A stretch of 22,790 nt of DNA from Euprymna scolopes. Its lineage: Eukaryota; Mollusca; Cephalopoda; Sepiida; Sepiolidae. Of this stretch, positions 1 through 9,259 are shown one piece after another (within the stretch, counting starts at the first letter, position 1; each line of letters begins with the position of its first letter). Location: assembly GCA_024364805.1 (NCBI GenBank), contig CM044489.1:119446885-119469674 (forward strand), given 5' to 3'. The notes under the pieces were generated by a model that made no database searches, was not told where the DNA came from, and saw only the letters and a program-made list of their open reading frames with translations. Made by a program: the position numbers and the translations under genes.

Positions 1-40
1 CATTAACGTCTTTTCCCCCTATCTGTTGGCAGTCCAGCAG

Positions 41-71
41 TACACTTTGATCTTGGCCAAAAGGCCAAGTT
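41..71 (-). pseudogene. U2 snRNA 5' fragment
   Basis: The reverse complement reads CTTGGCCTTTTGGCCAAGATCAAAGTGTA, cut here only by the start of the window's flanking AT-rich DNA. This matches the stretch near the 5' end of U2 snRNA (GGCCTTTTGGCTAAGATCAA, then the branch-point-recognition region). No U2 stem-loops or Sm site follow it, so it is a truncated fragment and not a gene. A second fragment lies about 130 bp away in the opposite orientation. Confidence 0.6.
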
Positions 72-200
72 AATCTTTATCATGTAGTAGACACTTGAAC
101 GTTTTGCTTTTGTGATTCCTTGTATATATCTCTTTCCTTTTCTCGATATATGTAACAGATGGTTGGTTTGTTCTTAATAGAAATGAATACTAAATGAGAA

Positions 201-245
201 TCACCGGCCTTTTTGGCTAAGAATACAAGGTAGTATATGTTCTGA
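201..245 (+). pseudogene. U2 snRNA 5' fragment
   Basis: CGGCCTTTTTGGCTAAGA is followed by GTAGTATATGTTCT. These match U2 snRNA positions of about 10-45 (CGGCCTTTTGGCTAAGATCAAGTGTAGTATCTGTTCT) with several differences. Sequence past this point does not continue as U2. It faces the fragment at 41-71 in inverted orientation, so the two may be the ends of one inverted structure or two independent insertions. Confidence 0.55.
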
Positions 246-246
246 C

Positions 247-886
247 ACTACACTGTTTTTTATCATTAGTCAGTGAAGTGGGAATGCTTCTAGACCGAGG
301 CAATTTTAATTTTAGCTCCAATCCAGAATGCACCTTTTTGAGGAAGTGGATTTTCTCCACACTAAATATCAACTTTGTGACTAACACTACCCTCGTGGAT
401 TGACAAGTAAATAGGGACAAAAACAAAAACTGTTTAATAAAAAACATAAAACCTTCTCATCAGGAACGAATATTAGCTTTTTCACTTGGACTTTTTTTTT
501 CAGTGAATTATCTCCTACTGCCAAATTGGAATGCTATCTTCACACTGTTTTCAATTTTTGTGCTAACCAGTAAAATTTATAGACTGCTAATGAATATCAT
601 TTTGCTATGTTTTATCTGAGGACATAAGCCATTCATTGCAAAACGTTGGAATAAGGAAAAATTTTTATTTTTATTTCTTGTCAAAAAATTGTTGTAAATT
701 TTAGTTTACAGAGTTTAAATCTAATTTTCTAACATTATTGCTCTATCTTGAATATTGAGCTTTTTCATCTGGTTGCGATTGTCATATAAATATTAATACT
801 AATATTTATATTTGCTTTAAGTTTACAGAATTATTCAAGTTGTAAACTGAAAGCAATTTTTTCCTTGAATTATATATATATGATTT
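247..886. other. AT-rich DNA, nothing recognised
   Basis: About 640 bp of AT-rich sequence with homopolymer runs. A 76-residue minus-strand open frame at 217-447 overlaps the U2-like fragment and shows no family motif. I see no gene, RNA or repeat structure that I can support. Confidence 0.6.
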
Positions 887-902
887 TCAGAATGTGAGAG
901 AT

Positions 903-977
903 TATATATAATAAATTTCACAGTTCGTTGACTGTCATGGCTCTTGTTAGGCTGCGACGTTGTTTGGCTGTGGAATT

Positions 978-990
<13 letters not shown>
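903..990 (+). mobile_element. Small TIR element (MITE-like) in TA-rich DNA
   Basis: The arms ATATATAATAAATTTCACAG (left, ending at 923) and CTGTGGAATTTATTATATAT (right, starting at 968) are near-perfect inverted repeats. They enclose a 44-bp core that includes GACGTTGTTTGGCTGTGG. The same core occurs at 20199-20242 in the opposite orientation, which supports a mobile family. The right arm merges into a long TA run. It has no coding capacity, so it would be non-autonomous if mobile. The family is not identified. Confidence 0.55.

Positions 991-1035
<45 letters not shown>
980..1035. repeat. (TA)n microsatellite
   Basis: About 28 uninterrupted TA dinucleotides. The run directly abuts the right arm of the small TIR element on its left, and it generates a tyrosine-isoleucine open frame that is not a gene. 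Confidence 0.97.
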
Positions 1036-1039
<4 letters not shown>

Positions 1040-1585
1040 TAACAGGTCGCCGATATATTTTAATTTATAGAGCTAATTCTCTATTGATTATTATATTGTA
1101 CTCAATATATAGTAATGATTTCAAAAGTTTTTAAAAATATATGAATTGGCTGCCATCAACAAGAATCAAAACCAAAACATAAATCTCTAGCCTTATCATC
1201 TGACCCAAGACGATAAGCATACCAAAGCTTTACAGATTAACTGACTTAAATGTATAAGTGCATATTTGCACATGCATGGAGAGTACACATTAAATCGACT
1301 TATGCCTGCCAAGTTTAAAAATTTTGAATTTTGACCCTTTTAGTAACTATTTTTACTGGCTAAAAAACAAACCGAATTTGTTTCATGGGTTCAAATCCCC
1401 TATGTATCAAGTTTGAAATTTGTGGACCAAAAATTGGCAGAGTTGTTTGGTGGAGACCGTTCTGCACGCAAATAGACAATGTCACTTATACATATATATA
1501 TATACTCGCATGCCGCTCAACGTTGCCTAGCTGTAAAATCCGCTTAAATATATTTTAATTTATGCAAATTTCGTAGTGTAAGGTA

Positions 1586-1587
<2 letters not shown>
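1036..1587. other. AT-rich DNA, nothing firmly recognised
   Basis: No gene is visible. The only feature is GGGTTCAAATCCC at 1387-1399, which resembles a Pol III B box but lacks a convincing A box upstream. A short (TA)n tract lies near 1490-1504. Confidence 0.5.

Positions 1588-1673
<86 letters not shown>
1588..1673. repeat. (TA)n microsatellite
   Basis: About 43 uninterrupted TA dinucleotides ending exactly where the 1674-1874 foldback element begins. The 104-residue minus-strand frame across it (YIYIYI...) is an artefact of the repeat. Confidence 0.98.
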
Positions 1674-1676
<3 letters not shown>

Positions 1677-1874
1677 TGGTTGAATATCAGCACTAAGCTC
1701 TGCATATACGTTTTGGGAGGTGGGGGCATTTTTTCTTTATGGCGGATTAACTTTTTCGCGTTTTCTGCGAGAGAGTAGAAAAATTCGTCAAACGTACTAA
1801 TGTAGTTAGTCCGCCATATTGAAAAAAATGGCCCCAAAAAATATACCGAGCTTAGCATTGATATTCAACCAGAC
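1674..1874. mobile_element. Foldback MITE-like element, 201 bp
   Basis: The left end GTCTGGTTGAATATCA is the reverse complement of the right end TGATATTCAACCAGAC. The symmetry continues inward through CTAAGCTC / GAGCTTAG, the TTTTGGG...GGCATTTTTT stretch and its partner, and GGCGGATTAAC / GTTAGTCCGCC. Nearly the whole element is therefore one imperfect palindrome. It has no coding capacity. The sequence shows an element of the foldback or long-TIR MITE type; the superfamily is not identifiable, because any target duplication is hidden by the TA run on its left. Confidence 0.8.
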
Positions 1875-1911
1875 CTGTATAAATGAAAGAATGCTGCCCA
1901 AGTATACGAAT

Positions 1912-1970
1912 ATGTGTGTGTGTGAGTGTGTAAAAGTGTGGATGTGTGTGTGAGCGCGCGTGCGTAATCG
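1912..1970. repeat. (GT)n-rich imperfect microsatellite
   Basis: Alternating GT with interruptions, ending in GAGCGCGCGTGCG. This alternating purine-pyrimidine tract could adopt Z-DNA. Confidence 0.85.
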
Positions 1971-2660
1971 GTTTGAAAGACAAAATTTGATATTGAAGTC
2001 TATAGATTAAATAAAAACTTTCTACACTTTGAAAAATGGGGGAAAAAAGGATGAACTTGAAATCTGATCATTTGTTGTTCCGTTATTCAATTATTTAATA
2101 GAACTTTAATTTTTTATTCTCTCAGGTTAGCAAGTGATACGCATAAAAAAAATATTGCATTGCAACCTTTTAAAATGAAAAGAACATAGACACAGAAGAT
2201 AGGATTTCTTCTTTTTTTTTTTTTAACTGATCTCATATTATGTTGATACTTTTTGGCAAAATTAATAATCTATTTATCGCACTATGGAAAATCAGAATGG
2301 AAAGAAAAAAAGAGAACTCAATATTGTAGCTCTTCATTGTCGATTAGATTAAAAATCCACCCGGAGGAAAAATCTTTCTTATCAGTTAAAAAGACACAAG
2401 AAGGTGCGGACTGCTAAATATCGAGACTGAAGAAATGGTTGTAATCTTGCATGATTTGATTAAATCGAGTTTTTAAACATCTCCATTGCATTTGTATGTC
2501 TTTGTTATCAAGATTTATGATAGTCAACACGCCGATGAATTTTTGAAAGATAGAAAAAATACAGAATAATATAGAATGATTAAATCAGACTTAACGTTTA
2601 ATTTTAGCAAAAGACAATTTGTATGAGACATACAGAGGTAGGTCTTTTTTTTTCTTTTGT
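1971..2660. other. AT-rich DNA, nothing recognised
   Basis: About 690 bp without a supported gene or repeat. It contains short A and T runs only, such as the T tract near 2211-2224. Confidence 0.55.
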
Positions 2661-2664
2661 TTTT

Positions 2665-2915
2665 ACTAGGGGATGTCACCGATTATCAAGGTCCAGAAGC
2701 CACTCGAGGATAACGGTTAAGAAGTGTCAGTTGAGCGATAAGTCAACACCGTGATTATCGGTAATGGTGAAACTTGTTATTTATTTAAGAGGACCACTCA
2801 ACTGAAATTAGTTCACGTTAGCCTTGAAAACGGGCATTTTATAATCAACTGGGAAGCAACCCCACGATATTGTATTTTACAGACAAGCAGTTCTAGGAAA
2901 GATACTGTGATTACG
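2665..2915 (+). repeat. Dispersed repeat 'family A', longest copy
   Basis: A T-rich lead is followed by GTCACCGATTATCAAGGTCC, AGAAGCCACTCGAGGATAACGG and a body with TAATGGTGAAACTTGTTATT. The start reappears at 16413-16500 (CACTTATCAAGGCCCGGAAGCCACTC) and the body at 6715-6975 (GTGGTGAAAATTGG, TTAAGGGGACGGCTCAAC, AAGCAGGCAGTTCTA-like end). Three copies in 22 kb, including two nested in other repeats, make this a mobile or dispersed family. A 74-residue frame across it lacks any motif. I do not recognise the family. Confidence 0.7.
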
Positions 2916-3744
2916 GAATGTTGTATACTCGTCCACATATGCCAAGTGTATATAACAGTTTACTTGTATATATAAACATTGATGTGTTTACGTGTCTATT
3001 AAATGTGCATATTGATGAGTGTTTCTATGATCGTCTAGTCTCCTCGTGTTTGTACATGTCGATACATTAACAGACACAACTTAACAACAAACATATAACA
3101 TTTACAACAGACTTTCAACAAAAAGGGACGAATAACAGTTCTCTGGGAGTTTAACATCTGGCCAATCGGAGAAACATTCATGGTCCATCTTTAGTCTTGT
3201 TTCGACAGAAAGCTGCAAAGACGATTCATTCCGAGGAGCTAATAAATCTTGGGTTGTGTTTCAGCAACTTTATTTCAGATGTTTTCCCATTGGCAGTTGC
3301 ACGCTGGTCCTACGTTCCTTACATTTAATAAGCGTTGGAGCCACAGCCTCCCTAGGGTTTTCAGAACCATTACGACCGGCCGGCTCGACTGTCTGTCTGT
3401 CTCCAATGACTGTCTCTCTCAAATTTTTAATCTCAACTCTAAAATATAGCTGTATCAAAAAACTATCTCCCTTTCATGACGACATTAGCAGTAAGATCAT
3501 CACCTGATGTTTTTTTTATATATATAATTGATAATATTTATCTAGAAATCTTAAATTTATCAGCTAAAATTCCTGTGTTTGATAACATTCCTATTTTTTG
3601 TAAAAAGAAGTATTTTATTCTAAAATGTCTATTTAAGTTGACATTCCATTTTGACTACGAAACACAATAATAATAATAATCGCCTAGCACAACTTCTAGC
3701 CAACAATAGAATAGGAATTTACGTTTAGTTTTAAACACAGATAA
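2916..3744. other. Unassigned DNA
   Basis: No supported gene. Overlapping short frames around 3249-3507 on both strands show no domain, and the GC content there is slightly higher than in the surroundings. A CTGTCTGTCTGTCTCC stretch occurs near 3390-3405 and an (ATA)n tract at 3669-3680. It could contain old transposon sequence that I cannot name. Confidence 0.4.
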
Positions 3745-3754
3745 TGCTGGAAAA

Positions 3755-4138
3755 TGTTAGCAGTTGTTGCAGCTAGATGAATGTCTTCAGCGAATGTTCT
3801 ACAAGGGGAGGAGGATCATAGATAGAAGCTCAGTCGATCACCTGCCATGAAAATAACGATAGAGCAGAGATAGACTCACTACACTTCTTCTGTGAGAAAG
3901 AGGAAGTAAAGTGAAGAAGAGGACTTCGCCTGTTAGATTTCCAAACTGGGTTTGAACCCTCTCAAGGTAGGAAAGGGTACTCTTAGCAACAATTCCCCAA
4001 AGATAGTGACAGTACTCCATCATAAGACGTATTTGGTTCGTATGCATATAGAGGATGACGTCAGGAGTGAGATTTCTTCTAGAGCGGTAGAATGAGCCAA
4101 CCATTTTACCAACAACATTGGCAAGGATAAATTCCTAA
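3755..4138 (-). mobile_element. LINE fragment: ORF2 C-terminal region, jockey/CR1-like
   Basis: The minus-strand translation contains VGSFYRSRRNLTPD, MEYCHYLWG, YLERVQTQF and PLSHRRSVVSLSLLYRYFHG. These are hallmarks of the region just after the reverse-transcriptase fingers and palm in non-LTR retrotransposon ORF2 proteins (jockey/CR1-like; typical form GSLYRARRFLTP...MEYCCHIWAG...PLSHRRNVASLSLFYRYF). About 88 codons are continuously open (3838-4104); beyond them the similarity continues in a disturbed frame toward 3755. No RT catalytic YADD region or endonuclease is present, so this is a 5'-truncated, dead copy. Three related tails lie at 5755-8055 on the plus strand. Confidence 0.85.
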
Positions 4139-4166
4139 ATTAATGAATCGACCATTATGAACTTTC

Positions 4167-4168
<2 letters not shown>

Positions 4169-4232
<64 letters not shown>
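4169..4232. repeat. (TA)n microsatellite
   Basis: About 32 TA dinucleotides, uninterrupted. It lies about 30 bp from the end of the minus-strand LINE fragment. Confidence 0.98.
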
Positions 4233-4234
<2 letters not shown>

Positions 4235-4408
4235 TCGGTTACACGGTGAGTAACATGAGGGCATTATGTTTTGTGAACTGTTCTTGAAAGCCGAATTAAC
4301 AGAAATGAAAGCTGATAATTGGAAAGAATCAAATTTTCGGCAAATTCTATAAAATGTCGTCAAACATTTCGAAAACTGATGTAAAATGCATTGTACTTTT
4401 ATCGGATT

Positions 4409-4512
4409 ATTAAAATACAATAAAAACACATTAAAATGCTTTAAAACACATTAAAATACAATAAAAACACATTAAAATACAATAAAAACACATTAAAATG
4501 CTTTAAAACACA
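4409..4512. repeat. Minisatellite, five 20-21 bp units in A-B-A-A-B order
   Basis: The two unit types are ATTAAAATACAATAAAAACAC (type A, 21 bp, given here as ATTAAAATAC plus AATAAAAACAC) and ATTAAAATGCTTTAAAACAC (type B, 20 bp). Five units follow one another as A, B, A, A, B with almost no internal divergence, so the expansion is recent. Confidence 0.9.
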
Positions 4513-4767
4513 AAAAAATATCCAGGAAGGTAGAAAACTGTTATTGCCTTTGTTAACATTTATTTATTTTATAAAAATCGCTCCAGACACTTCAAGGTCA
4601 AAAACCAACGATAAATGTTATATTCCAACCAAGGAAACAGCAATTTTTCTCCCTTTGTTAGAAGCATCGCTTATGAAATGCAAGATCTAAAGAACAAAAT
4701 AAGAGAAGCGAGTGTTACGTCGAAAGTAAACTCATTATTTGTTATCTATTTGTTTATTTCACTCCTT

Positions 4768-4768
<1 letters not shown>
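4513..4768. other. AT-rich spacer
   Basis: No gene or repeat recognised. A 77-residue plus-strand frame runs from 4615 into the poly-T tract; its tail is polyphenylalanine made by the repeat. Confidence 0.5.

Positions 4769-4769
<1 letters not shown>

Positions 4770-4809
<40 letters not shown>
4770..4809. repeat. Poly(T) tract, 40 nt
   Basis: An uninterrupted T run. On the minus strand it would read as poly(A), so it may be the tail of a retroposed sequence whose body lies at 4810 and above. I see no recognisable body. Confidence 0.9.
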
Positions 4810-4810
<1 letters not shown>

Positions 4811-5639
4811 TTCTGGAATATCTCCGAAAGAAACGCTCTTACACTTAGATCAACGTCTCAAAAGCAAAGTATGATCTCAAACGGTTCAATAATCAGATAG
4901 TAAGATGACTCTTGAAAGTCATTGGTTTGTTATGATGTCAGTGTGATATAAAAGGCAAAGCCAGCAGCCGAAACGAAAATCACTTGTGCATAAGAGAGAT
5001 GACAAAGCAACACTCAGCGGGGATTCTAATCAAGCTCCGATCTCATGTAGAGAGAGACCTGAAAGCGTCTATGATTATAGTGTGATAACATCGTCGGTGG
5101 CAGCATGCCTCAGTGCATTGGAAACATATGTTTTGTAAATTAGCAACCGTCTTTTATTCAATATCCCCGTCATAACCGAAGATTAAAAGAGGATAACAGA
5201 AATAATTAGGATGATATAAACTTATGATTCTGTTTGCTGGATGAACATTATCTTATTAAATATCTCCTGTTTTTTCTTTTTTATTATTACATCATTTAAT
5301 GGGCCGTAAACATATCAAAAATTAATCTAATCTCAATGATTATAGCAGAAACGATCACAAGAATTCAAACTAGGAATTTATATTATTTGGATTCTTCGGG
5401 CTACTGTTCTCATCTTGAGTGTTATTTTCGCAAAGTTTCAGTCAATATAATCTCCAACCTTCTTCTTGTCGAATTCAGGAATCTTTATGTCAAACTCGGG
5501 AATCTTTTTGTCGAACTAGGGAAGCGGAATTTCGAATGGAACTCTTTATTTAATCCACGGGGCTGCATGCTCTTGCTTCGTCAGCCATGATTCAGTAGAA
5601 ATCCTAAATAATTGTATTTTTTTAGTGTTGCCTGCATTG
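4810..5639. other. Unassigned DNA
   Basis: No supported gene. It contains a three-unit 21-bp repeat (listed separately) inside an 84-residue frame at 5336-5590. If the poly(T) at 4770-4809 is a retroposon tail, the adjoining sequence up to about 5110 is the candidate body, but it matches nothing I recognise. Confidence 0.4.
5468..5530 (+). repeat. Three tandem 21-bp units
   Basis: GTCGAATTCAGGAATCTTT, GTCAAACTCGGGAATCTTT and GTCGAACTAGGGAAGCGG start 21 bp apart. The third is partial. In the plus frame they read VEFRNLY, VKLGNLF, VELGKRN. The length is a multiple of three, but the surrounding frame has no other sign of coding. Confidence 0.6.
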
Positions 5640-5713
5640 GGAATTGAATTTTCAATCTTCAAATGAGTGTAACTTACAACTGAATTTTACCAAGTACTTT
5701 ATTCACTATGCCA
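5640..5713 (-). mobile_element. Possible tRNA-derived SINE head
   Basis: On the minus strand TGGCATAGTGA at 5713-5703 matches the Pol III A box TGGCNNAGTGG at all but one position. AATTCAATTCC at 5650-5640 resembles the B box GGTTCGANTCC. Their order is right and the spacing of about 50 bp falls in the SINE range. The tRNA cloverleaf is not obvious, so this is a diverged candidate only. Confidence 0.35.
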
Positions 5714-5754
5714 CGAGTTCTGCTTAGAACTTCAACTCAGTCATGGCTGATAGA

Positions 5755-6500
5755 ATGAGAGCAAGCTATCTCCTTGAAAAAAGTCCCTTGTTCTGACAAG
5801 CGTTTAGAACTTTCATCCCTAGATCTAAACTGGAAGTTGTATATCCAGTCTGTTACTAAAGTCAATGGAAAATTAATGGCTGGAGCATTCTATTGATCCA
5901 GAAAGTAACTGACTCCTGATGCAATATTGCTGCCACATCTGGGGAGACGTTGCTCAGAGAATTCGTTCCTGCCTTGACAGAATACAAAATCTACTTCACA
6001 ATCTAGTAATGCGTAATCTCTCCTCTTCAACCCCTTTCTTTCTCACAGAAAAGACGTTACTAGTCTCTCTCTACTCGGCTGAGCTCCAGTCTTTGGTTTC
6101 TCCTTGTGAAACATTTACAGCAAGAACTCGTCTAGCTATCACAATGAAAAAATATTTCTTTACTTCTCCTCCCTGTGTGTTTGGTGTCAGACACAATTTC
6201 TGTGGACAGCTCTTTGTAATGGCTTCCTGTCTGAGGAACACATTACTGTTGGACTGTTTCCTTGCTGATTACAATTTGTCTTCAAATTCACTGTCACCAA
6301 ACTCTTGTCACAAACAACCCTATAAATAATCAAACACAGTTTATGCAACTGTTCAATGTAAGTAATCCCACAGTATACCTCATCTTTCAGCTGGAAATCA
6401 TTCTCATGTCATTAGCACTTGTCCTCAAGTGGCTCTTGGCTTTGATGAGTGTTGACCCTGATAGTAAATAAAAACCACTAAAAGCAATGCATTTAAAAAA
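5755..6500 (+). mobile_element. LINE 3' end with ORF2 C-terminus and 3' UTR
   Basis: Across shifted frames the translation includes LDLNWKLYIQSV, LTPDAILL, QYCCHIWGDVAQ, CLDRIQNLLHNLV, then FTARTRLA and CLRNTLLLDCFLADYNL. This order matches the post-RT region to the C-terminus of jockey/CR1-like LINEs. Several frame changes show that it is dead; the longest open piece is 136 residues at 5919-6329. The 3' UTR-like end (AGTGGCTCTTGGCTTTGATG...TAAATAAAA) is shared with the copy ending near 8055, which fixes the real LINE 3' end. The endonuclease and RT core are absent, as expected from 5' truncation. Confidence 0.8.
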
Positions 6501-6574
6501 AACAATATTTTCCTTGGTACTTGTCTAGTCAGAGCAATATAAAGTATCACTCAGTTACAGATAATATTAGGGAA

Positions 6575-6714
6575 GATATGGACTCATCCTTGGATGGAGT
6601 ACTGTTGTCACATCTGAGGAGGTTCCAGTTAGAGCACTATTTTTGCCATGTTAGAGTAGAAAATCGACTTTGAAATCTTGTAATAGATAATCTTATCGCT
6701 TCCTTACAGCCCCC
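6575..6714 (+). mobile_element. LINE fragment, part 1, interrupted
   Basis: The region reads SLDGVLLSHLRR, then an HVRVENRL..NLVIDNLIASLQP-like stretch, which corresponds to the IQIRPKMEYCCHIW...RIQNRLHNLV...SLQP segment of the other copies. It stops at the T-rich start of a family A repeat, and the LINE sequence resumes at about 6976. Confidence 0.65.
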
Positions 6715-6975
6715 CTTTTTTGTTTAGAAAGGAGTCCCTGAAGGTCACTTGAGAATAAAGGTTAGTGAGTGTCAGGTGGTCACTGAGACAACAGTGTAAT
6801 GAGCAGTAGTGGTGAAAATTGGATAGAATTTGATTATTTAAGGGGACGGCTCAACAAGAACTTGTTTACATTAGACTTGAAGACGATCATGTTACAGTCA
6901 GCTGGAAAGCAAGCAAGCAGAACAGGCAGGCAGTTCTAAGAAATTTCTTGGAATTTGCATTTAGGTTTTCCCACT
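6715..6975 (+). repeat. Dispersed repeat 'family A' nested in a LINE
   Basis: Sequence such as GTGGTGAAAATTGG, TTATTTAAGGGGACGGCTCAAC, CTTGTTTACATTAGACTTGA and GCAGGCAGTTCTAAGAAA aligns with the copy at 2665-2915. It splits LINE-coding sequence between the SLQP and VSFSLLYH equivalents, so it arrived after the LINE. Confidence 0.65.
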
Positions 6976-7140
6976 AAAAGAGCCCTAGTTAGTTTTTCTC
7001 TGCTCTATCATTAGTTTCATGGCAGGTGCTCGACTGAGCTCAAATCTCTGGTTTTCCCTGTCAAACATTTACAACAAAATTCGTCTAGCTACAACCGCTT
7101 GTGGTCACTCGTACTTCAGGGAACACCACTTGGTGTTTTT
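6976..7140 (+). mobile_element. LINE fragment, part 2
   Basis: It reads VSFSLLYH.FHGRCSTELKSLVFPV, then an RLATT-like stretch, continuing the LINE protein after the family A insertion. Together with 6575-6714 it is one 5'-truncated copy. Its tail after 7140 is not clear. Confidence 0.7.
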
Positions 7141-7379
7141 AGTAAGCAATAACTGACGATGTACATGAGAACTCCTAATCTGTTGATGCTTATAATAATC
7201 TATTATTAAGAGAGATTTAGTATATATCTGAAACCGAAACTATACTATCACTTCTATTAAATCATACTGTTATACTATTTTTTCGATGCTCTTTAGTGAG
7301 CAACACTTGGTTTCTCACTTTATCTCAGTTGAAAGGAACGGAACTCTCTTTAAGCAATCTCTTTCATAAGTCTTCAGGA

Positions 7380-8055
7380 CTGTCTTTTACTCTCGACCTG
7401 AAATGAAAGGCTTACATCAAATTTGTTGCTAAAGTTGTTGGGAAAATAGTTGGATCGTTCTATCGCTTTAGAAAGTATCTCACTGCTGATGTGGTCTTCT
7501 ACCTGAATAAAATCCAGATAGAGAGAGTACTGCTGTCACATCAGGATAGGTGTTGATCAGAGCACCCTTTCTTGCCTTGACAAGTACAATATTAAATTCT
7601 CAAGCTAGTGGAGGATATACACACTTCTCTTCCTTGTAGCTCATTTCAACAGAAGACCTTGCTAGCCATTTTCTATGCTATCCTTATTTTCTTGGTAGGT
7701 GTTCGACTGAACCTCAATCTCCAGTTATGCCGCCTTTCTCCACCATGAATCCTTCTTAACAAAAACTTGTGCTGTTACTAAAATTGCAAAGAACTTGTTT
7801 TTCTTCTGAAATTTTATCATCCATGGAACACATTACTCTGGGAATACTTTCCTACAAACTACAGCATCGTCGTTTTCAAGTTCAATATCAACAAATATCT
7901 GTTGAGTCGTCCTGTGAATTAATCAAGAATCATTCTCAATGCTTTCATCAAACTATTCAATCAACCAACTGAAAATCTCGCTAACCTTATCTTCGAGTGG
8001 CTTTTGGCCTTGGTAAGTGGTGAACTATTAATGCACATAAAAAGAAAAAAAAATT
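7380..8055 (+). mobile_element. LINE 3' end, third plus-strand copy
   Basis: The translation shows LDLKWKAYIKFVAKVVGKIVGSFYRF then RKYLTADVVFYLNKIQI. Disturbed frames follow with QKTLLAIFYAILIFLVGVRLNLNLQ and NTLLWEYFPTNYS. The 3' end (GAGTGGCTTTTGGCCTTGGT, then CACATAAAAAG and an A run) parallels the copy ending at 6500. Multiple stops and shifts make it non-functional. Three same-strand copies within 2.3 kb suggest repeated insertion into each other or local duplication. Confidence 0.8.
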
Positions 8056-8299
8056 TACACTATGTTGCATCTAGCCTAACACACATCAGTTCGTAAACCA
8101 CTTTTATTACTAAGCTAAATGGCTAACTATAGTCGAGACTGACTCAAAGACACTCTATTCATTTGCTGCTGCACCAAGATGTAGGGGAGAGTGCTACTCC
8201 ATTACCAGGATTACTCCACTTGTCTTTGATCCTCTTCTTATAATGTTGAGTGTTTTGAAAGGAGGCATCAAGTATCATTTTTTAAGTCTTTGATATGAC

Positions 8300-8365
8300 T
8301 GGAATGAGGATTGAACCCTGGTTCTCTAGGCCCATCAGTGAACACTCTTGCCATTATGCCTAATA
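8300..8365 (-). mobile_element. tRNA-derived SINE head, candidate
   Basis: On the minus strand TGGCAAGAGTG (8353-8343) is an A-box-like motif and GGTTCAATCC (8317-8308) is a good B box within CCAGGGTTCAATCC. The spacing of about 25 bp fits a tRNA-like 5' region. Downstream minus-strand sequence to about 8140 may be the SINE body. It is diverged, and no poly(A) tail or target duplication was identified. Confidence 0.5.
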
Positions 8366-8876
8366 GGTATGCTTTATGACTAAACAGATCAAATAGACAT
8401 TTTTAGCAATATCTGTTCTTTTTCTTTTTACTTATTCCATTGCTACGTCTTCCATCCGAAGAGCTAATTCATTGCAGAGGTCACCAAAACATTAATTCAA
8501 CTTTACGAGAGGGTAGGAGAGGGATACAATTAATTCTTGCAAAAGTCAATAATTTGCAAACAATCTCATTCAGTTAATGAAAAGCTTAAATCATTGTTGC
8601 ACATGAAAAAGAAAGTTTTTTTTTTCTGAAGATTTCATTGACGCTGCTTTTGAATTCTTCATCACACGAACTTTCTAAAGATTTTCAGTCAATAAAATTT
8701 TTAATCGATGTATAAAAAAAAAGTAAAGATAGGTAACTTCTTCTAACCGTTTCATTACGACAAATTCAATTGAGAATTCTTTTCTCATTCAGAGAATTAC
8801 TTCTCATTCTTTTGCTTTATTAGCAGTTTATGACGTTAGAACTAATTTTGAAAACTATCACGCCTCCCCCTCTCTC

Positions 8877-8880
<4 letters not shown>
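8366..8880. other. AT-rich DNA, nothing recognised
   Basis: No supported gene or repeat. Short A and T runs occur, and a CT-rich lead-in (8864-8880) precedes the AC microsatellite. Confidence 0.55.

Positions 8881-8881
<1 letters not shown>

Positions 8882-8940
<59 letters not shown>
8882..8940. repeat. (CA)n microsatellite
   Basis: About 29 uninterrupted CA dinucleotides, followed immediately by the foldback element at 8943. Confidence 0.98.
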
Positions 8941-8942
<2 letters not shown>

Positions 8943-8946
<4 letters not shown>

Positions 8947-9105
8947 AGTTATGAAAATATATATGGCATTTAAGCTACACAAAATACTCCGCATTTCATT
9001 TTCGTGATATAATATATATAGGCTTATAAGCCTGACGAATTCTCACAAGAATGAAATGCGGAATATTGTATAGCTTAAGTGCCATATATATTTTCATAAC
9101 TTACT
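8943..9105. mobile_element. Nearly perfect foldback element, 163 bp
   Basis: The arms 8943-9007 and 9043-9105 are inverted copies with only a few mismatches (left AGTAAGTTATGAAAATATAT; right ATATATTTTCATAACTTACT). The short centre contains the palindrome AGGCTTATAAGCCT. A transcript or single strand would fold into a hairpin of about 63 bp. It has no coding capacity. The structure fits a foldback or MITE-type element; the high arm identity suggests it is young or maintained by conversion. Confidence 0.85.
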
Positions 9106-9212
9106 ACCTAGCTTTACCTATGTATCGAGCACTGTTGAAGTAAATACTGAAAAATTTATGTATAAAATTATATCTTTGTATATTAATTTATGTGATTAAA
9201 TGAAGTAATCAG

Positions 9213-9218
<6 letters not shown>

Positions 9219-9259
<41 letters not shown>

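Noticed and set aside
928-1134. Open frames rich in YIYIYI (also at 1544-1858, 4106-4429 and 9213-9416)
   Set aside because: They are translations of (TA)n runs with random ends, and have no domain or conserved start.
1387-1399. tRNA or SINE B box GGGTTCAAATCCC
   Set aside because: No acceptable A box at the right distance upstream and no cloverleaf; an isolated match is likely chance.
3249-3507. Overlapping frames on both strands near 3250-3510
   Set aside because: Three mutually overlapping short frames with no family resemblance; probably old repeat sequence of higher GC content.
4770-4809. Poly(T) as a Pol III terminator or processed-pseudogene tail
   Set aside because: No adjacent body or gene could be recognised, so it is listed only as a homopolymer.
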